Assembly (NCBI RefSeq): GCF_023502145.1
Contig: NZ_JAMFLI010000010.1
Span: 40,512 to 104,511 of the forward strand
DNA: 64,000 nucleotides
Direction of reading: 5' to 3'
From: Craterilacuibacter sp. RT1T
GTDB taxonomy: Bacteria; Pseudomonadota; Gammaproteobacteria; Burkholderiales; Chromobacteriaceae
A program made the translations under genes and the position numbers. Shown in pieces: positions 54,399 through 63,941 of this stretch (the stretch's first letter is position 1; each line of letters opens with the position of its first letter). The notes under the pieces were generated by a model. That model ran no database searches and had not been told where the DNA came from. It saw only the letters and a list, made by a program, of their open reading frames with translations.

Positions 54399-55441
54399 CA
54401 AAAATCCATTAATTTTAATAGTTCATCAACATGCGATGAAATCGCATACACATAAAGAATACTATCGCCATTAATCGATAGATGTTCTTTATTCATCACA
54501 GAATTAAGCGCATTCACAATTCCATCAGCGGTACGTTCAAACGTATAGCATGCCACCTTATCTAATACCTCGGCAGCACCCACCGTACGGGCAAATAAGA
54601 CAGGAGTTCCACACAAAATAGACTCTGGCCCAACCAAACCAAAGGCCTCATATTTTGAAGCCAAAATCGTTGCATCGGCTGCGGCATAGAGTTCAGGCAT
54701 ATCCTGGCGCATGCCAAGATTGAGCACGCCAGGTGTATCCAGTGGTGCTTTACCAGCCACAGCCAGAACGACACGATCTCCATATTCCGCTATCGCCTCA
54801 AGGATCAGATCCGCCCCCTTGAGCTTGTGGTTATTAGATGGAAATAGCAGCATGAACTGATCATCCCTAATGCCGAGTTCCTGCCTAACTCGCTCGCGTG
54901 AAAGCCGGGCATCAAGATTGAATTTACTAGTATCAACCGGCGGGTAAAGAGTACTAACTCTGCCAGCGGATATGGAGTAAAGACCAATAATCTCATCGCG
55001 GACACGTGCGGAATGCGCCACGATATGCCCGGCATTCTCATAAAGACCGCGCTCATGCGCCACCGTCAATCGGTCGAATATTCCCCTGCGGGTCTTTCCC
55101 TTATCCTGGAGATGGCCGATATGCGTGCCACCGACGATCGCCAGATCCACGCAGCCAACCACTCGGGAAATTCCTATCGTCGGCCACTCTGGCTGGCAAT
55201 AGTCCAGCGCTTTTTTCTCGAACAGGTAGTTATTTAACCGAGAGAATGGTGTGCGATCCTGCACAACGACCAACTCGACTCCAGCCGGCTGCTCGCCAGG
55301 CCAATGAGCCTTGCGAGTGATTCCCCGTACTTGGATGCCCCTGCGGGAGCACTCACCAATGACATCCAGAACATAGCGCTCCATTCCGCCACCAGCGCAG
55401 ATCGAGTGAAAAACCAGATTGATCCCCTCAGGCTTGGGCAT
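54398..55441 (-). CDS. Family 4 glycosyltransferase
   Basis: A 347-aa GT-B enzyme: GGGMERYVLDVIGECSRRG at the N-terminus, LLFPSNNHKLKGADLILEAI and the EX7E-type region YEAFGLVGPESILCGTPVL. It probably adds a core-oligosaccharide sugar. AAGGAG lies 6 bp before ATG 55441; the longer frame has no such site. The N-terminal half has normal GC while the 3' end becomes AT-rich, so the composition boundary falls inside this gene. Confidence 0.82.
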   Translation of the reverse strand: MPKPEGINLVFHSICAGGGMERYVLDVIGECSRRGIQVRGITRKAHWPGEQPAGVELVVVQDRTPFSRLNNYLFEKKALDYCQPEWPTIGISRVVGCVDLAIVGGTHIGHLQDKGKTRRGIFDRLTVAHERGLYENAGHIVAHSARVRDEIIGLYSISAGRVSTLYPPVDTSKFNLDARLSRERVRQELGIRDDQFMLLFPSNNHKLKGADLILEAIAEYGDRVVLAVAGKAPLDTPGVLNLGMRQDMPELYAAADATILASKYEAFGLVGPESILCGTPVLFARTVGAAEVLDKVACYTFERTADGIVNALNSVMNKEHLSINGDSILYVYAISSHVDELLKLMDF

Positions 55442-56285
55442 GCTGGTCTCCTTGCGCGCAGGCACTTTTTGCTAGGCTAGCGACTCCTGCCACGGCCCTG
55501 ACATGAGTCCCTTGCAGCGAGCGCTCAAAACGTACCCAATTTTCACCACTTTGCGAACGGTCGTTCTCTCTATGCCACAGGTGCATAACAGGTATGGCAA
55601 AACGGCCATTCTTGATTTTCACGCCATGACGCAACAGCCGCACGGCGAAATCGGAATCTTCATATCCCCAGCCTGAGAAATCCGCGTCAAAACCATCCAC
55701 CGCGATGTAGTCTTTCTTCCATACACCGATATTACAACCACGTAGCAGTCGCCAATCTTGTGCCCGTTTTTTGCGCCACTTAAGCAACGGCAAACGCAAC
55801 CATCCCAGCCCATTGTTGATGCTACCGTTCCAGCGATGGGCCGCCCAGTCAAACCAAGCCCAGGCAAAAATCCGCTTACCCTGTCCGCGCAGGTAAACAT
55901 CGGTAAAAGTTTGCGCAAGCAGAACACGGTTACCCGCTACCACCCAGCCTAACTCGGCCAGACTCGCCTGCTGAACGATGAAGTCTGGCAACGGAATACA
56001 GTCACCATCCAGAAAAATCAGATATTCGCCGGTAGCCTGCAATGCAGCCCGGTTTCTGATCTCGGCCAACCTAAACCCCTGGTCCTCGTGCCAGACATGC
56101 TTGAGCCGGTCTGGCAGACGTGGCAGAAAGCTCTCGACAATATGCTTGGTCGTACCCGTCGACCCATCATCGGCAACAATCACTTCCCATTCATGTGCGC
56201 ACGCCCGCTGGTGGCAAAAACCCTCGAGTACAGCCTGTAGTGCATCGGGCCGGTTATAAGTACTAACAATAACGGAAAGCCTCAC
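55428..56285 (-). CDS. Family 2 glycosyltransferase with galactosyltransferase-type C-terminus
   Basis: A 285-aa GT-A enzyme: LSVIVSTYNRPDALQAVLEGF, VIVADDGSTGTTKHIV, IFLDGDCIPLPDF (DXD) and GWGYEDSDFAVRLLRHG (the GT2/GT27-like acceptor motif). It starts at GTG 56285, overlapping the previous stop. Likely an LPS core transferase. Confidence 0.85.
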   Translation of the reverse strand: MRLSVIVSTYNRPDALQAVLEGFCHQRACAHEWEVIVADDGSTGTTKHIVESFLPRLPDRLKHVWHEDQGFRLAEIRNRAALQATGEYLIFLDGDCIPLPDFIVQQASLAELGWVVAGNRVLLAQTFTDVYLRGQGKRIFAWAWFDWAAHRWNGSINNGLGWLRLPLLKWRKKRAQDWRLLRGCNIGVWKKDYIAVDGFDADFSGWGYEDSDFAVRLLRHGVKIKNGRFAIPVMHLWHRENDRSQSGENWVRFERSLQGTHVRAVAGVASLAKSACAQGDQHAQA

Positions 56286-57064
56286 TGCATACCTTTCTCT
56301 GCCAAATACATCAATTTCAGCTGCCGGTAGTAGGTACCTTCGGCATTGGCAACGGCGAGGATAAAGCCTTCGCGGCCATCCAAAAAGCCACGCCGCAACA
56401 CATAGGTGCGCATAAAGGACCACACCGTCTTACCGATTACGCTGGCCATTCCGCCGCTGCGTTTACCACGCTGATAACGCTGTTGTGCGCCAGCAGCCGA
56501 ATAGCGATTCATCTTGTCGACCACTTGATCGAGATTATCGAATGAATGATGCAGTAGCTCACCAGAGAGCAACGGTGCGGGACCGCTAAACAGCAAACGC
56601 TCGTGCACCAGATCTGCCGAATACTCGGCCTGCCCGCGACGGAACAAACGCGTAATATGATCGGGACGCCAGCCGCTATGCTGCATCCAGCGACCACAGA
56701 AATTGGAAAGCCGGGAAAAGGTATACGCATCCGCAACCGGTGTACGAATGGCCGCAATAATTGCCGCAGCCAGTTCAGGGCTGACAACTTCATCCGCATC
56801 CAGCGAGAGCACCCAGTCTGTAGCCAGATAACTGATTGCCAGATTTTTCTGCGGGCCGAAACCTGGCCAGTCGCAGTTTTCAAACACCCTGACACCATGT
56901 GCCTGCGCAATCGCCAGCGTGTCATCGTGACTGCCCGAATCCAGCAGGACGATATCGTCAACCCAGTGGGGTAGTGCAGTCAGACATGCGTCTAGATGAG
57001 CAGCGGCATTTTTGGTAATGATGGCCACGCCCAATGTGGGCACAGCGGCGTTTACAACTTGCAT
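56282..57064 (-). CDS. WaaE/KdtX-type glycosyltransferase
   Basis: A 260-aa GT2 enzyme: LGVAIITKNAAAHLDACLTAL, DIVLLDSGSHDDTLAIA, WVLSLDADEVVSPEL and HERLLFSG are typical of WaaE/KdtX (heptose beta-1,4-glucosyltransferase) relatives. It probably acts on the inner core. It lies two bases after msbA. Confidence 0.85.
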   Translation of the reverse strand: MQVVNAAVPTLGVAIITKNAAAHLDACLTALPHWVDDIVLLDSGSHDDTLAIAQAHGVRVFENCDWPGFGPQKNLAISYLATDWVLSLDADEVVSPELAAAIIAAIRTPVADAYTFSRLSNFCGRWMQHSGWRPDHITRLFRRGQAEYSADLVHERLLFSGPAPLLSGELLHHSFDNLDQVVDKMNRYSAAGAQQRYQRGKRSGGMASVIGKTVWSFMRTYVLRRGFLDGREGFILAVANAEGTYYRQLKLMYLAEKGMQ

Positions 57065-57066
57065 AT

Positions 57067-58830
57067 TCAGCCTTGCTCATCGCCCGCCTGATATTGCAGG
57101 CGGTGCAGTGTCTTATAGATACCGTCTTGGGCCAGCAAGTCCTGGTGGCGCCCGGCTTCGGCCACTCGCCCTTGGTGCATAACCACAATACGGTCGGCAT
57201 TTTCAATAGTGGACAGGCGGTGCGCAACCACCAGCGTGGTACGCCCTTTCATCAGCCGCTCCAGCGCAGACTGCACCAGCCTTTCGGATTGCGTGTCCAG
57301 CGCGCTGGTTGCCTCGTCCAGAATCAGGATCGGCGAGTTCTTGAGAATCGCGCGGGCAATCGCCAGACGCTGGCGCTGGCCACCAGACAGACGGGTTCCG
57401 TTTTCGCCAATCAAGGTCTCAAAGCCCTGCGGCATGGCTTCAATGAACTCAAGCGCATTAGCGGCTCTTGCCGCCTCTCGCACTTCATCCAGACTCACCT
57501 CGCCAATTCGGCCATAAGCGATATTGGCAGCCACGCTATCGTTAAACAGCACCACATCCTGGCTGACCAGTGCGATATTCGCGCGCAAGCTGCCCAGAGA
57601 GATATCAGTCAGCGGCACACCATCCAGCAAGATGCGCCCGGCATCCGGCTCGTAAAAACGCGGGATCAAGCTAGTCAGCGTGGTCTTGCCGCTACCGCTA
57701 GAGCCAACCAGTGCGACCGTTTCACCGGCGCGGATACTCAGGTCAACCCCCTCCAACGCCCTACTTTCGGCGCTCGGATAGGTAAAGGACACCCGTTCAA
57801 ACACCAACTCGCCCTTGGGTGCCTGCAGCCGCATGCGGCCGTGATCGGCCTCGCCTTGCTCGTCCAGAAAACCGAACACGCTTTCGGCCGCCGCCAGCCC
57901 TTTTTGCACGGTCTGGCTGATGCTGGTGATGCGTTTAATCGGCGCAAACAGCATCAGCATGGCGGTCAAAAAGGACATAAAGTCGCCAGCCGAGAAATGG
58001 CCAGCCTGAGCCTGCACCCCAGCGTAATAGAGAATAACCGCCAGCGCACAAGCAATAATTAACTGGGTCACACCGGTACTGGCGGCACTGGTCGAGCGCT
58101 CCTTGACCAGATTATGGCGAATGGCCTCGGCCGCGCGGCCGAAACGCGTCGCCTCATATGCTTCGCCACCGTAAATCTTGACCACGCGCTGGCAGTCTAT
58201 GCTCTCGCTCAGCACTTGCGTCAGTTGCGCCATATCCTGCTGGTTCTTGCGCGACAGGCCACGCAAACGCCGGCTGACAAAGCGCACGCAGAAAGACACG
58301 GCAGGCATGACGGCCAGACAGATCAGCGTCAGCTTCCAGTCGGTATAGAGCAGCAGGCCCAGCAGGCCGATCACGGTAATCCCGTCCTTAACGGTCACAG
58401 TGATGACGTTGAAACCCGCCTCACTGACCTGAGTCACATCAAAAGCGACCCGCGACAGAATGCGTCCAGAGGGGTGGTGATCGTAATAGTTAACCGGCAG
58501 GCGCAACATGCGCGCAAACATTTCCTCACGCAGGCTCTGCACCAGATGGCCGGATAGCCAGCTTGACGAGTATTCGTTGATAAAGCTGGCCACGCCGCGC
58601 ACCAGAAACAGGCCGACGATGGCCAGCGGCGTCCAGATAATGGCCGCGGGATCACGGTCAACAAAGCCGCCGTCAATCAGCGGCTTCATCAGTCGGGCAA
58701 ATAGAGGCTCGGTCGCCGCCGCAATAGTCATGGTCAGCAGCGAGACGGCAAAGACCTTCCAGTGCGGCCGTAAATACCCCATCACGCGCCGGTACAATGC
58801 CAGGCTAGCGACTTCTTGGTGTGGAATCAT
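57067..58830 (-). CDS. msbA: Lipid A/core flippase MsbA
   Basis: A 587-aa half-transporter with an N-terminal six-TM domain (about 20-320) and an ABC domain: Walker A GSSGSGKTTL, signature LSGGQRQRLAIARA, Walker B ILILDEATSALD. It flips lipid A-core across the inner membrane using ATP. The start is ATG 58830 (MIPHQEVASL). Located among LPS transferases, which supports MsbA over other exporters. Confidence 0.92.
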   Translation of the reverse strand: MIPHQEVASLALYRRVMGYLRPHWKVFAVSLLTMTIAAATEPLFARLMKPLIDGGFVDRDPAAIIWTPLAIVGLFLVRGVASFINEYSSSWLSGHLVQSLREEMFARMLRLPVNYYDHHPSGRILSRVAFDVTQVSEAGFNVITVTVKDGITVIGLLGLLLYTDWKLTLICLAVMPAVSFCVRFVSRRLRGLSRKNQQDMAQLTQVLSESIDCQRVVKIYGGEAYEATRFGRAAEAIRHNLVKERSTSAASTGVTQLIIACALAVILYYAGVQAQAGHFSAGDFMSFLTAMLMLFAPIKRITSISQTVQKGLAAAESVFGFLDEQGEADHGRMRLQAPKGELVFERVSFTYPSAESRALEGVDLSIRAGETVALVGSSGSGKTTLTSLIPRFYEPDAGRILLDGVPLTDISLGSLRANIALVSQDVVLFNDSVAANIAYGRIGEVSLDEVREAARAANALEFIEAMPQGFETLIGENGTRLSGGQRQRLAIARAILKNSPILILDEATSALDTQSERLVQSALERLMKGRTTLVVAHRLSTIENADRIVVMHQGRVAEAGRHQDLLAQDGIYKTLHRLQYQAGDEQG

Positions 58831-58847
58831 ATTCAATGTCTGTCTAC

Positions 58848-59984
58848 TTAGACGAGCTGGATACGCGATACGCAACCAGCCCGGTGATGTTGTGGAGCAA
58901 TTTCCAGTGTTTGGCGCAACGACTGCACGGCATCAAGAACCGCCTGCACGCTTAGCTTATCCATGCAATCGCTCTGCCCACTACCACCACAACCAGCAAG
59001 CCCGCACGGACGACAAGGCAACGTTGCACCTACAATCTGGTGAGGTGTCCGCCATGGTGCCCATACCTGCTCAAGCGATGGTCCAAACAGCGCGACAACG
59101 GGCACCTGACATGCTGAAGCCAGATGCACGGGCAGCGAATCGACTCCAATCAGTAGCGCGGACTTTGCTACTAAAGCAGCCAATTCCTTAAGCGAAAGCT
59201 GTCCACTCAGATCAACAACAGGATGAGTCAACTGAGCCTTGATCCTAGCCAGCATTTCCAGTTCGGCAGCAGCAGGGGAGCCCGATAGCACGACGCGTAC
59301 ACCTTGCCCACTCAAAGCGTCAATCAGTCTGGCCATTTTCGCCTCGGGCCAGCACTTGTACAGTCCGCGCGAACCGGGATGGACCAGCACAAAGTTGCCT
59401 GACTGCAAGGAATGCGCTGACAAATGATGTTCTACTCTCGCCTCTGCCTCGGCTCCCGCAACAATGGATAGCCGGGCATGCGCAGCGGAAGAGTCGACCG
59501 TCAATCCGAGACAGCGCAACGCGTCCAGATGCAGCTCAACCATATGTCGGTTATGCGCCAGTTGAAAGCGATGCGTTATCGTTTTTCGGTATAGGCGGCC
59601 ACGCCCGGGATTATCCGGCCCAACAGACCAGCGTGGAGACAGCAGTTTCACCAGCCAAGTGGCTCGGTTACTGTCATTCAGAATCACTACCAAGTCGTAA
59701 TGCCGCGCACGCAACGCCGACAAAAGACGCCACTCCTGACGCAACTGAAACAATACGCCTTGCTTCTTCCAGTTGCGGTCAATCGTAAACACTTGGTTCA
59801 GATCAGGATGCAGGGAAAGCATATCCCGTGTTTCGTGGTAGACCAGCGCATCGATATCAATATGCGGCACCATCTTTTTAAGCGTGCTCACCACCGGTGT
59901 CGACAGCAGGACATCACCGTGAAACATCAAGCGTACAACCAGAGCGCGACGCACCTGGCCAAAATCAATGGCGTCTTTCAGCAT
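58848..59984 (-). CDS. Family 9 glycosyltransferase, WaaQ-like heptosyltransferase
   Basis: A 378-aa GT9 enzyme: RALVVRLMFHGDVLLSTPVVSTLK, FVLVHPGSRGLYKCWPEAKM and LIGVDSLPVHLASACQVPVVALFGPS are diagnostic (each cut or short here). It resembles putative heptosyltransferase III WaaQ. Cys residues near the C-terminus (PCRPCGLAGCGG) are usual in this family. ATG 59984 is preferred; the frame reaches a TTG at 60002 overlapping ptsI. Confidence 0.85.
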   Translation of the reverse strand: MLKDAIDFGQVRRALVVRLMFHGDVLLSTPVVSTLKKMVPHIDIDALVYHETRDMLSLHPDLNQVFTIDRNWKKQGVLFQLRQEWRLLSALRARHYDLVVILNDSNRATWLVKLLSPRWSVGPDNPGRGRLYRKTITHRFQLAHNRHMVELHLDALRCLGLTVDSSAAHARLSIVAGAEAEARVEHHLSAHSLQSGNFVLVHPGSRGLYKCWPEAKMARLIDALSGQGVRVVLSGSPAAAELEMLARIKAQLTHPVVDLSGQLSLKELAALVAKSALLIGVDSLPVHLASACQVPVVALFGPSLEQVWAPWRTPHQIVGATLPCRPCGLAGCGGSGQSDCMDKLSVQAVLDAVQSLRQTLEIAPQHHRAGCVSRIQLV

Positions 59985-59998
59985 AGAAAAAAGCCGGA

Positions 59999-61738
59999 TC
60001 AAGCGTCCGGCTGGGCATTGAGTTGTTGCAATAAGTCGGCAATCTTATCAGGATCTTCGCTTCTGAGCATGCGCGACACGATGGGGGCGATGGTGTCGAG
60101 GTGGGTTTCGCGTACCACCTGCTTCACCGCCAGTACGCTGGCCGGGTGCATGGAGAAGCGGCGCAGGCCCATGCCCAGCAGCAACCGGGTCAGGCGGGCA
60201 TCACCAGCCATCTCCCCGCACACCGACACCGGCACATTGCCGCGGGTGGCAGTTTTGATGGTGTGGCCGATCAGCTTCAACACCGCCGGGTGGATGGGGT
60301 CATACAGATGGCTGACCGAATCATCGTTGCGGTCAATCGCCAGCGTGTACTGGATCAGGTCATTGGTGCCGATGGAGACAAAATCGACATGCTTGAGGAA
60401 ACTGCCCACCACCAGCGCCGCCGACGGGATCTCGATCATGGCACCGACTTCGATTTCTTCGGCAAACGGAAAGCCGACTTCGCGCAGCTCTTGCCGCGCA
60501 TACTCCAGCTGGGCCAGCGCCTGCTTAAGCTCGGCCAGCGAGTTGATCATGGGAAACAGAATACGGATCTTGCCGTGCGCCGAGGCGCGCAGCAAGGCAC
60601 GCAACTGTTCGCGGAACATCAGCGGCTCGGCCAGACACAGGCGGATGCCGGTTAGCCCCAGTGCCGGATTGTCGGCGCTGCTGCGCCCCAGCCACTTGGG
60701 GTTTTTGTCGGCGCCCAGATCCATGGTGCGTATGGTCACCGGCGCGCCCTTGAGCGACTCGGCCACTTCGCGGTAGGCCAGATACTGCTCCTCTTCCGAA
60801 GGAAGGGTATCGCGCCCGAGAAACAGGAATTCGCTGCGGAACAGGCCGACGCCTACGGCACCACTGCCGTGTACATCGTTCACATCGGATGGCAATTCGA
60901 TATTGGCCAAGAGTTCGATCACCGTCCCGTCCTGGGTGGTGGCATGCGCCTTGCGCACCTTGGACAATTTGCGCTTCTTGTCGCGCCAGGCACGCTGACG
61001 GCGGCGGTACTCGGCCAGCACAACAGGCTCGGGATTGATGATCACCACGCCTTGCAGGCCATCGACGATGATGACTTCTTCTTCGCAGATCAGCTCGCGC
61101 CCGTGATGCAGCGCAATGACCGAGGGCAGGTCCAGGCCGCGCCCGAGGATGGCGGTATGGCTGGTGCTGCCGCCCACGTCGGTAATAAAGGCCGCGACAT
61201 TGGACTCTTTGAAATACACCATATCGGCCGGCGACAAGTCATGCGCGACCAGAATGGTATCGTCGGCGAGAATATCGGGGGCCAGCAGTTCGCCGGCGTG
61301 GCCGCGCAGATTCTTGAAGATGCGCTCGGTGACCTGCAGCACATCGTGCTTGCGCTCGCGCAAATAGTCGTCGTCCATGGCATCGAACTGCTCGACCAGA
61401 CGGTCGCACTGCAGCTTGAGCGCCCACTCCGCATTGCAGTTTTGCTCGGCCATCAATTCGCGCGGCTCGTACGAAATGGTGATATCGCCCAGCAGCATGA
61501 TGTGCAGCGACAAAAAGGCGCCCAGTTCGGCCGGGGCATTTTGCGGAATGCTGCCCCTGAGCATTTCCAGCTCTTTGCGCGTGGCACGGATTGCCTCGTC
61601 AAAACGCAGCTGCTCGGCCGGCACTTCCTCGCTGGCGAGCAGCACATGCGGTACATCAGTCATGCTCTGCGCCAGCAAGTGTGCGCGCCCGATAGCAATC
61701 CCCCCGCCCACCGCGACGCCGTGCAGGATAATGCTCAT
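59999..61738 (-). CDS. ptsI: PTS enzyme I (PEP-protein phosphotransferase)
   Basis: A 579-aa enzyme transferring phosphate from PEP to HPr. The phosphorylated His194 lies in GGSTSHTAILGR; RTMDLGADKNP and GTNDLIQYTLAIDR form the PEP-binding barrel, with the catalytic Cys in VSVCGEMAGD. Length is standard. It follows ptsH and the EIIA gene in one operon. Confidence 0.95.
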   Translation of the reverse strand: MSIILHGVAVGGGIAIGRAHLLAQSMTDVPHVLLASEEVPAEQLRFDEAIRATRKELEMLRGSIPQNAPAELGAFLSLHIMLLGDITISYEPRELMAEQNCNAEWALKLQCDRLVEQFDAMDDDYLRERKHDVLQVTERIFKNLRGHAGELLAPDILADDTILVAHDLSPADMVYFKESNVAAFITDVGGSTSHTAILGRGLDLPSVIALHHGRELICEEEVIIVDGLQGVVIINPEPVVLAEYRRRQRAWRDKKRKLSKVRKAHATTQDGTVIELLANIELPSDVNDVHGSGAVGVGLFRSEFLFLGRDTLPSEEEQYLAYREVAESLKGAPVTIRTMDLGADKNPKWLGRSSADNPALGLTGIRLCLAEPLMFREQLRALLRASAHGKIRILFPMINSLAELKQALAQLEYARQELREVGFPFAEEIEVGAMIEIPSAALVVGSFLKHVDFVSIGTNDLIQYTLAIDRNDDSVSHLYDPIHPAVLKLIGHTIKTATRGNVPVSVCGEMAGDARLTRLLLGMGLRRFSMHPASVLAVKQVVRETHLDTIAPIVSRMLRSEDPDKIADLLQQLNAQPDA

Positions 61739-61788
61739 GCCCCTTCTCTCCCCGATATTGTTTTTAGCGCGTGCCTGGCACGCCGGAC

Positions 61789-62058
61789 TTACTCCGCTTC
61801 GTCGAAGCGGTTATTGATCAAACCCAACAAGGCGGCCAAGGCATCGTTCTCGTCCTGGCCGTTGACCTCCAGCTCGACGGTCGAGCCCTTGCCTGCCGCC
61901 AGCATCATCACCCCCATAATGCTTTTGCCGTTGACGCGGCGGCCATTGCGCGCGATCCACACCTCGCTCTTGAAGCGGCCGGCGGTCTGGGTGAACTTGC
62001 TAGAGGCCCGCGCATGCAGACCCAATTTATTGATGATTTCGACTTCTTGCTTAAGCAT
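61789..62058 (-). CDS. ptsH: HPr phosphocarrier protein
   Basis: An 89-aa HPr with His15 in NKLGLHARA and Ser46 in NGKSIMGVMML, the site used by HPr kinase. ATG 62058 follows GGGGAGCAAG and overlaps the EIIA stop by 8 bp; the longer frame is spurious. Confidence 0.94.
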   Translation of the reverse strand: MLKQEVEIINKLGLHARASSKFTQTAGRFKSEVWIARNGRRVNGKSIMGVMMLAAGKGSTVELEVNGQDENDALAALLGLINNRFDEAE

Positions 62059-62452
62059 CTTGCTCCCCGTTATCCATAAGCTGCACCCCCTCTTCCCCAC
62101 CACTCATAGCCTTGGCCACGACTATTTCCAGCGGATTGTCCGCATAACACAGGGCGCGCACCAGCATGGGCAGATTGGCACCGCTAACCACCGCCACCTT
62201 GCCATGTAGCGCCAGCCGGCCGGCAATATTGGCCGGCGTACCGCCCAGCATGTCCGACAACACCAGCACGCCGCTGCCGCTATCGAGCGACGCGATCAAT
62301 GCTTGCGCCGACAGCTGCACCGCATCCGGCTCGGCATCGCAGGCGACGGCCAGCGCACGGGCATTCGCCGGCACATGCCCCAGCACATGGCTGGCACACT
62401 CCAGCAGGCTGTCGCCCAAGGTGTAATGGGTAATCAGCAAAATGCCGATCAT
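62051..62452 (-). CDS. PTS EIIA component, mannose/sorbose type
   Basis: A 133-aa EIIA(Man)-type domain with His9 in LLITHYTLGDS and VLVLSDMLGGTPANIA. No EIIB, IIC or IID gene is nearby, so this is the incomplete, presumably regulatory PTS common in betaproteobacteria, where EIIA-HPr-EI senses metabolic state instead of importing sugar. Overlaps ptsH. Confidence 0.9.
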   Translation of the reverse strand: MIGILLITHYTLGDSLLECASHVLGHVPANARALAVACDAEPDAVQLSAQALIASLDSGSGVLVLSDMLGGTPANIAGRLALHGKVAVVSGANLPMLVRALCYADNPLEIVVAKAMSGGEEGVQLMDNGEQDA

Positions 62453-62499
62453 GGTGGCGCTCCCTGTTATTTTACCCGTCGCAGATGACGGTAATTGTA

Positions 62500-63891
62500 T
62501 CAGCCGCCCGCCGGCTTGCGGCGGTACCAGGCCAAGCGATCCGACAAGCGTACCACCTCGCCGACAATAATCAGCGCCGGCGAGGCAATGCCGTGAGCCT
62601 GCGCCAGCGCCGGCAAATCAGCCAGTGTGCCGGTCAGCGTGCGCTGGCGCACGGTGGTGGCCTGCTCGACAATCGCTGCCGGCGTATCAGCCGCCTTGCC
62701 GTGGCGGATAAAACCTTCGCACAGCCCCTGAATATGGCTTAAGCCCATATACACCACCACGGTCTGCTGCGGCCGGGTCAGTGCCGGCCAGTCGAGGTTG
62801 AAGCTGCCGTCCTTCATATGGCCGGTCACAAACACCACCGACTGGGCGTAATCGCGGTGCGTAAGCGGTATGCCGGCATAGGCGGCCGCACCGGACGCCG
62901 AAGTAATGCCCGGCACCACCTCGAACGGAATGCCTTCGGCCGCCAGCGTATCGATCTCCTCGCCGCCACGACCGAAGGTAAACGGGTCACCGCCCTTTAG
63001 CCGCAAGACACGGCGCCCGGCTTTGGCCAGGCTGACCATCAGGCTATTGATATCATCCTGCGGCAGGGTGTGCTCGGCACGCGCCTTGCCCACATAGATA
63101 CGCTCGGCGTCACGACGCACCAACTCCAATAGCTCGGGCGCGACCAGCTTGTCGTACAGCACCACATCGGCCTGCTGCATCAGGCGCAAAGCGCGGAAAG
63201 TCAGCAGATCGGGGTTACCCGGCCCGGCGCCCACCAGATAAACGCAACCGGCGTGCCAGCGCGCATCGCTGGCCAGCAAGGCATCCATTTCGGCATCGCC
63301 GCCATCGCTGCCCGCCATCACCGCCTCGGCCAGCGGCCCTTGCAGCACCGCCTCCCAAAAGGCGCGGCGCTCGTCTACCTGCCCAAAGCGCGTCTTGACC
63401 CGCTCGCGCCAGTCACCGGCAAAGCGCGCCAGCGCACCATAGCCCGCCGGAATCAGACTCTCCAGCCGCGCGCGCATCAGCCGCGCCAGCACCGGCACCT
63501 TGCCGCCGGTCGACACCGCAATCACCATGGGCGAACGGTCAATAATGGCCGGGGTAATGAAGCTGGACAGCTCCGGGTCGTCCACCACATTCACCGGAAT
63601 ACCGGCGGCCTTGGCCGCATCCGCAACCTGCTGGTTCACCTCACGCGCATTGGTGGCGGCAATCACCAGTTGCGGGCGCCCCAGCATCTGTGCCTGAAAA
63701 GGCGCAGCCATATGCTCCACCTCCCCTGCCGCCACCCAAGCAGCCAGTTCGGGGGTCAATTCGGGCGCAATAATACGCAAGCGTGCGCCGGCACTACGCA
63801 GCAGGCGCGCCTTGCGCAAGGCGACTTCTCCGCCACCGACCAGCAGGCAGGCTTGATCCTGCAGCTTCATAAAAATCGGAAAATAGTCCAC
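62500..63891 (-). CDS. cysG: Siroheme synthase (fused CysG)
   Basis: A 463-aa trifunctional enzyme. The N-terminal precorrin-2 dehydrogenase/ferrochelatase has [15 protein letters not shown] and [10 protein letters not shown]; the C-terminal SUMT methyltransferase (from about 215) has [18 protein letters not shown] and [13 protein letters not shown]. Siroheme serves nitrite and sulfite reductases. GTG 63891 with GGAG six bases upstream gives the typical start (M)DYFPIFMKL; a TTG at 63903 is the longer option. Confidence 0.93.
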   Translation of the reverse strand: MDYFPIFMKLQDQACLLVGGGEVALRKARLLRSAGARLRIIAPELTPELAAWVAAGEVEHMAAPFQAQMLGRPQLVIAATNAREVNQQVADAAKAAGIPVNVVDDPELSSFITPAIIDRSPMVIAVSTGGKVPVLARLMRARLESLIPAGYGALARFAGDWRERVKTRFGQVDERRAFWEAVLQGPLAEAVMAGSDGGDAEMDALLASDARWHAGCVYLVGAGPGNPDLLTFRALRLMQQADVVLYDKLVAPELLELVRRDAERIYVGKARAEHTLPQDDINSLMVSLAKAGRRVLRLKGGDPFTFGRGGEEIDTLAAEGIPFEVVPGITSASGAAAYAGIPLTHRDYAQSVVFVTGHMKDGSFNLDWPALTRPQQTVVVYMGLSHIQGLCEGFIRHGKAADTPAAIVEQATTVRQRTLTGTLADLPALAQAHGIASPALIIVGEVVRLSDRLAWYRRKPAGG

Positions 63892-63941
63892 AGCCGGCTC
63901 CAATACAGCAGACTGCCAGCATAACCCGAAACGGGTAGATG

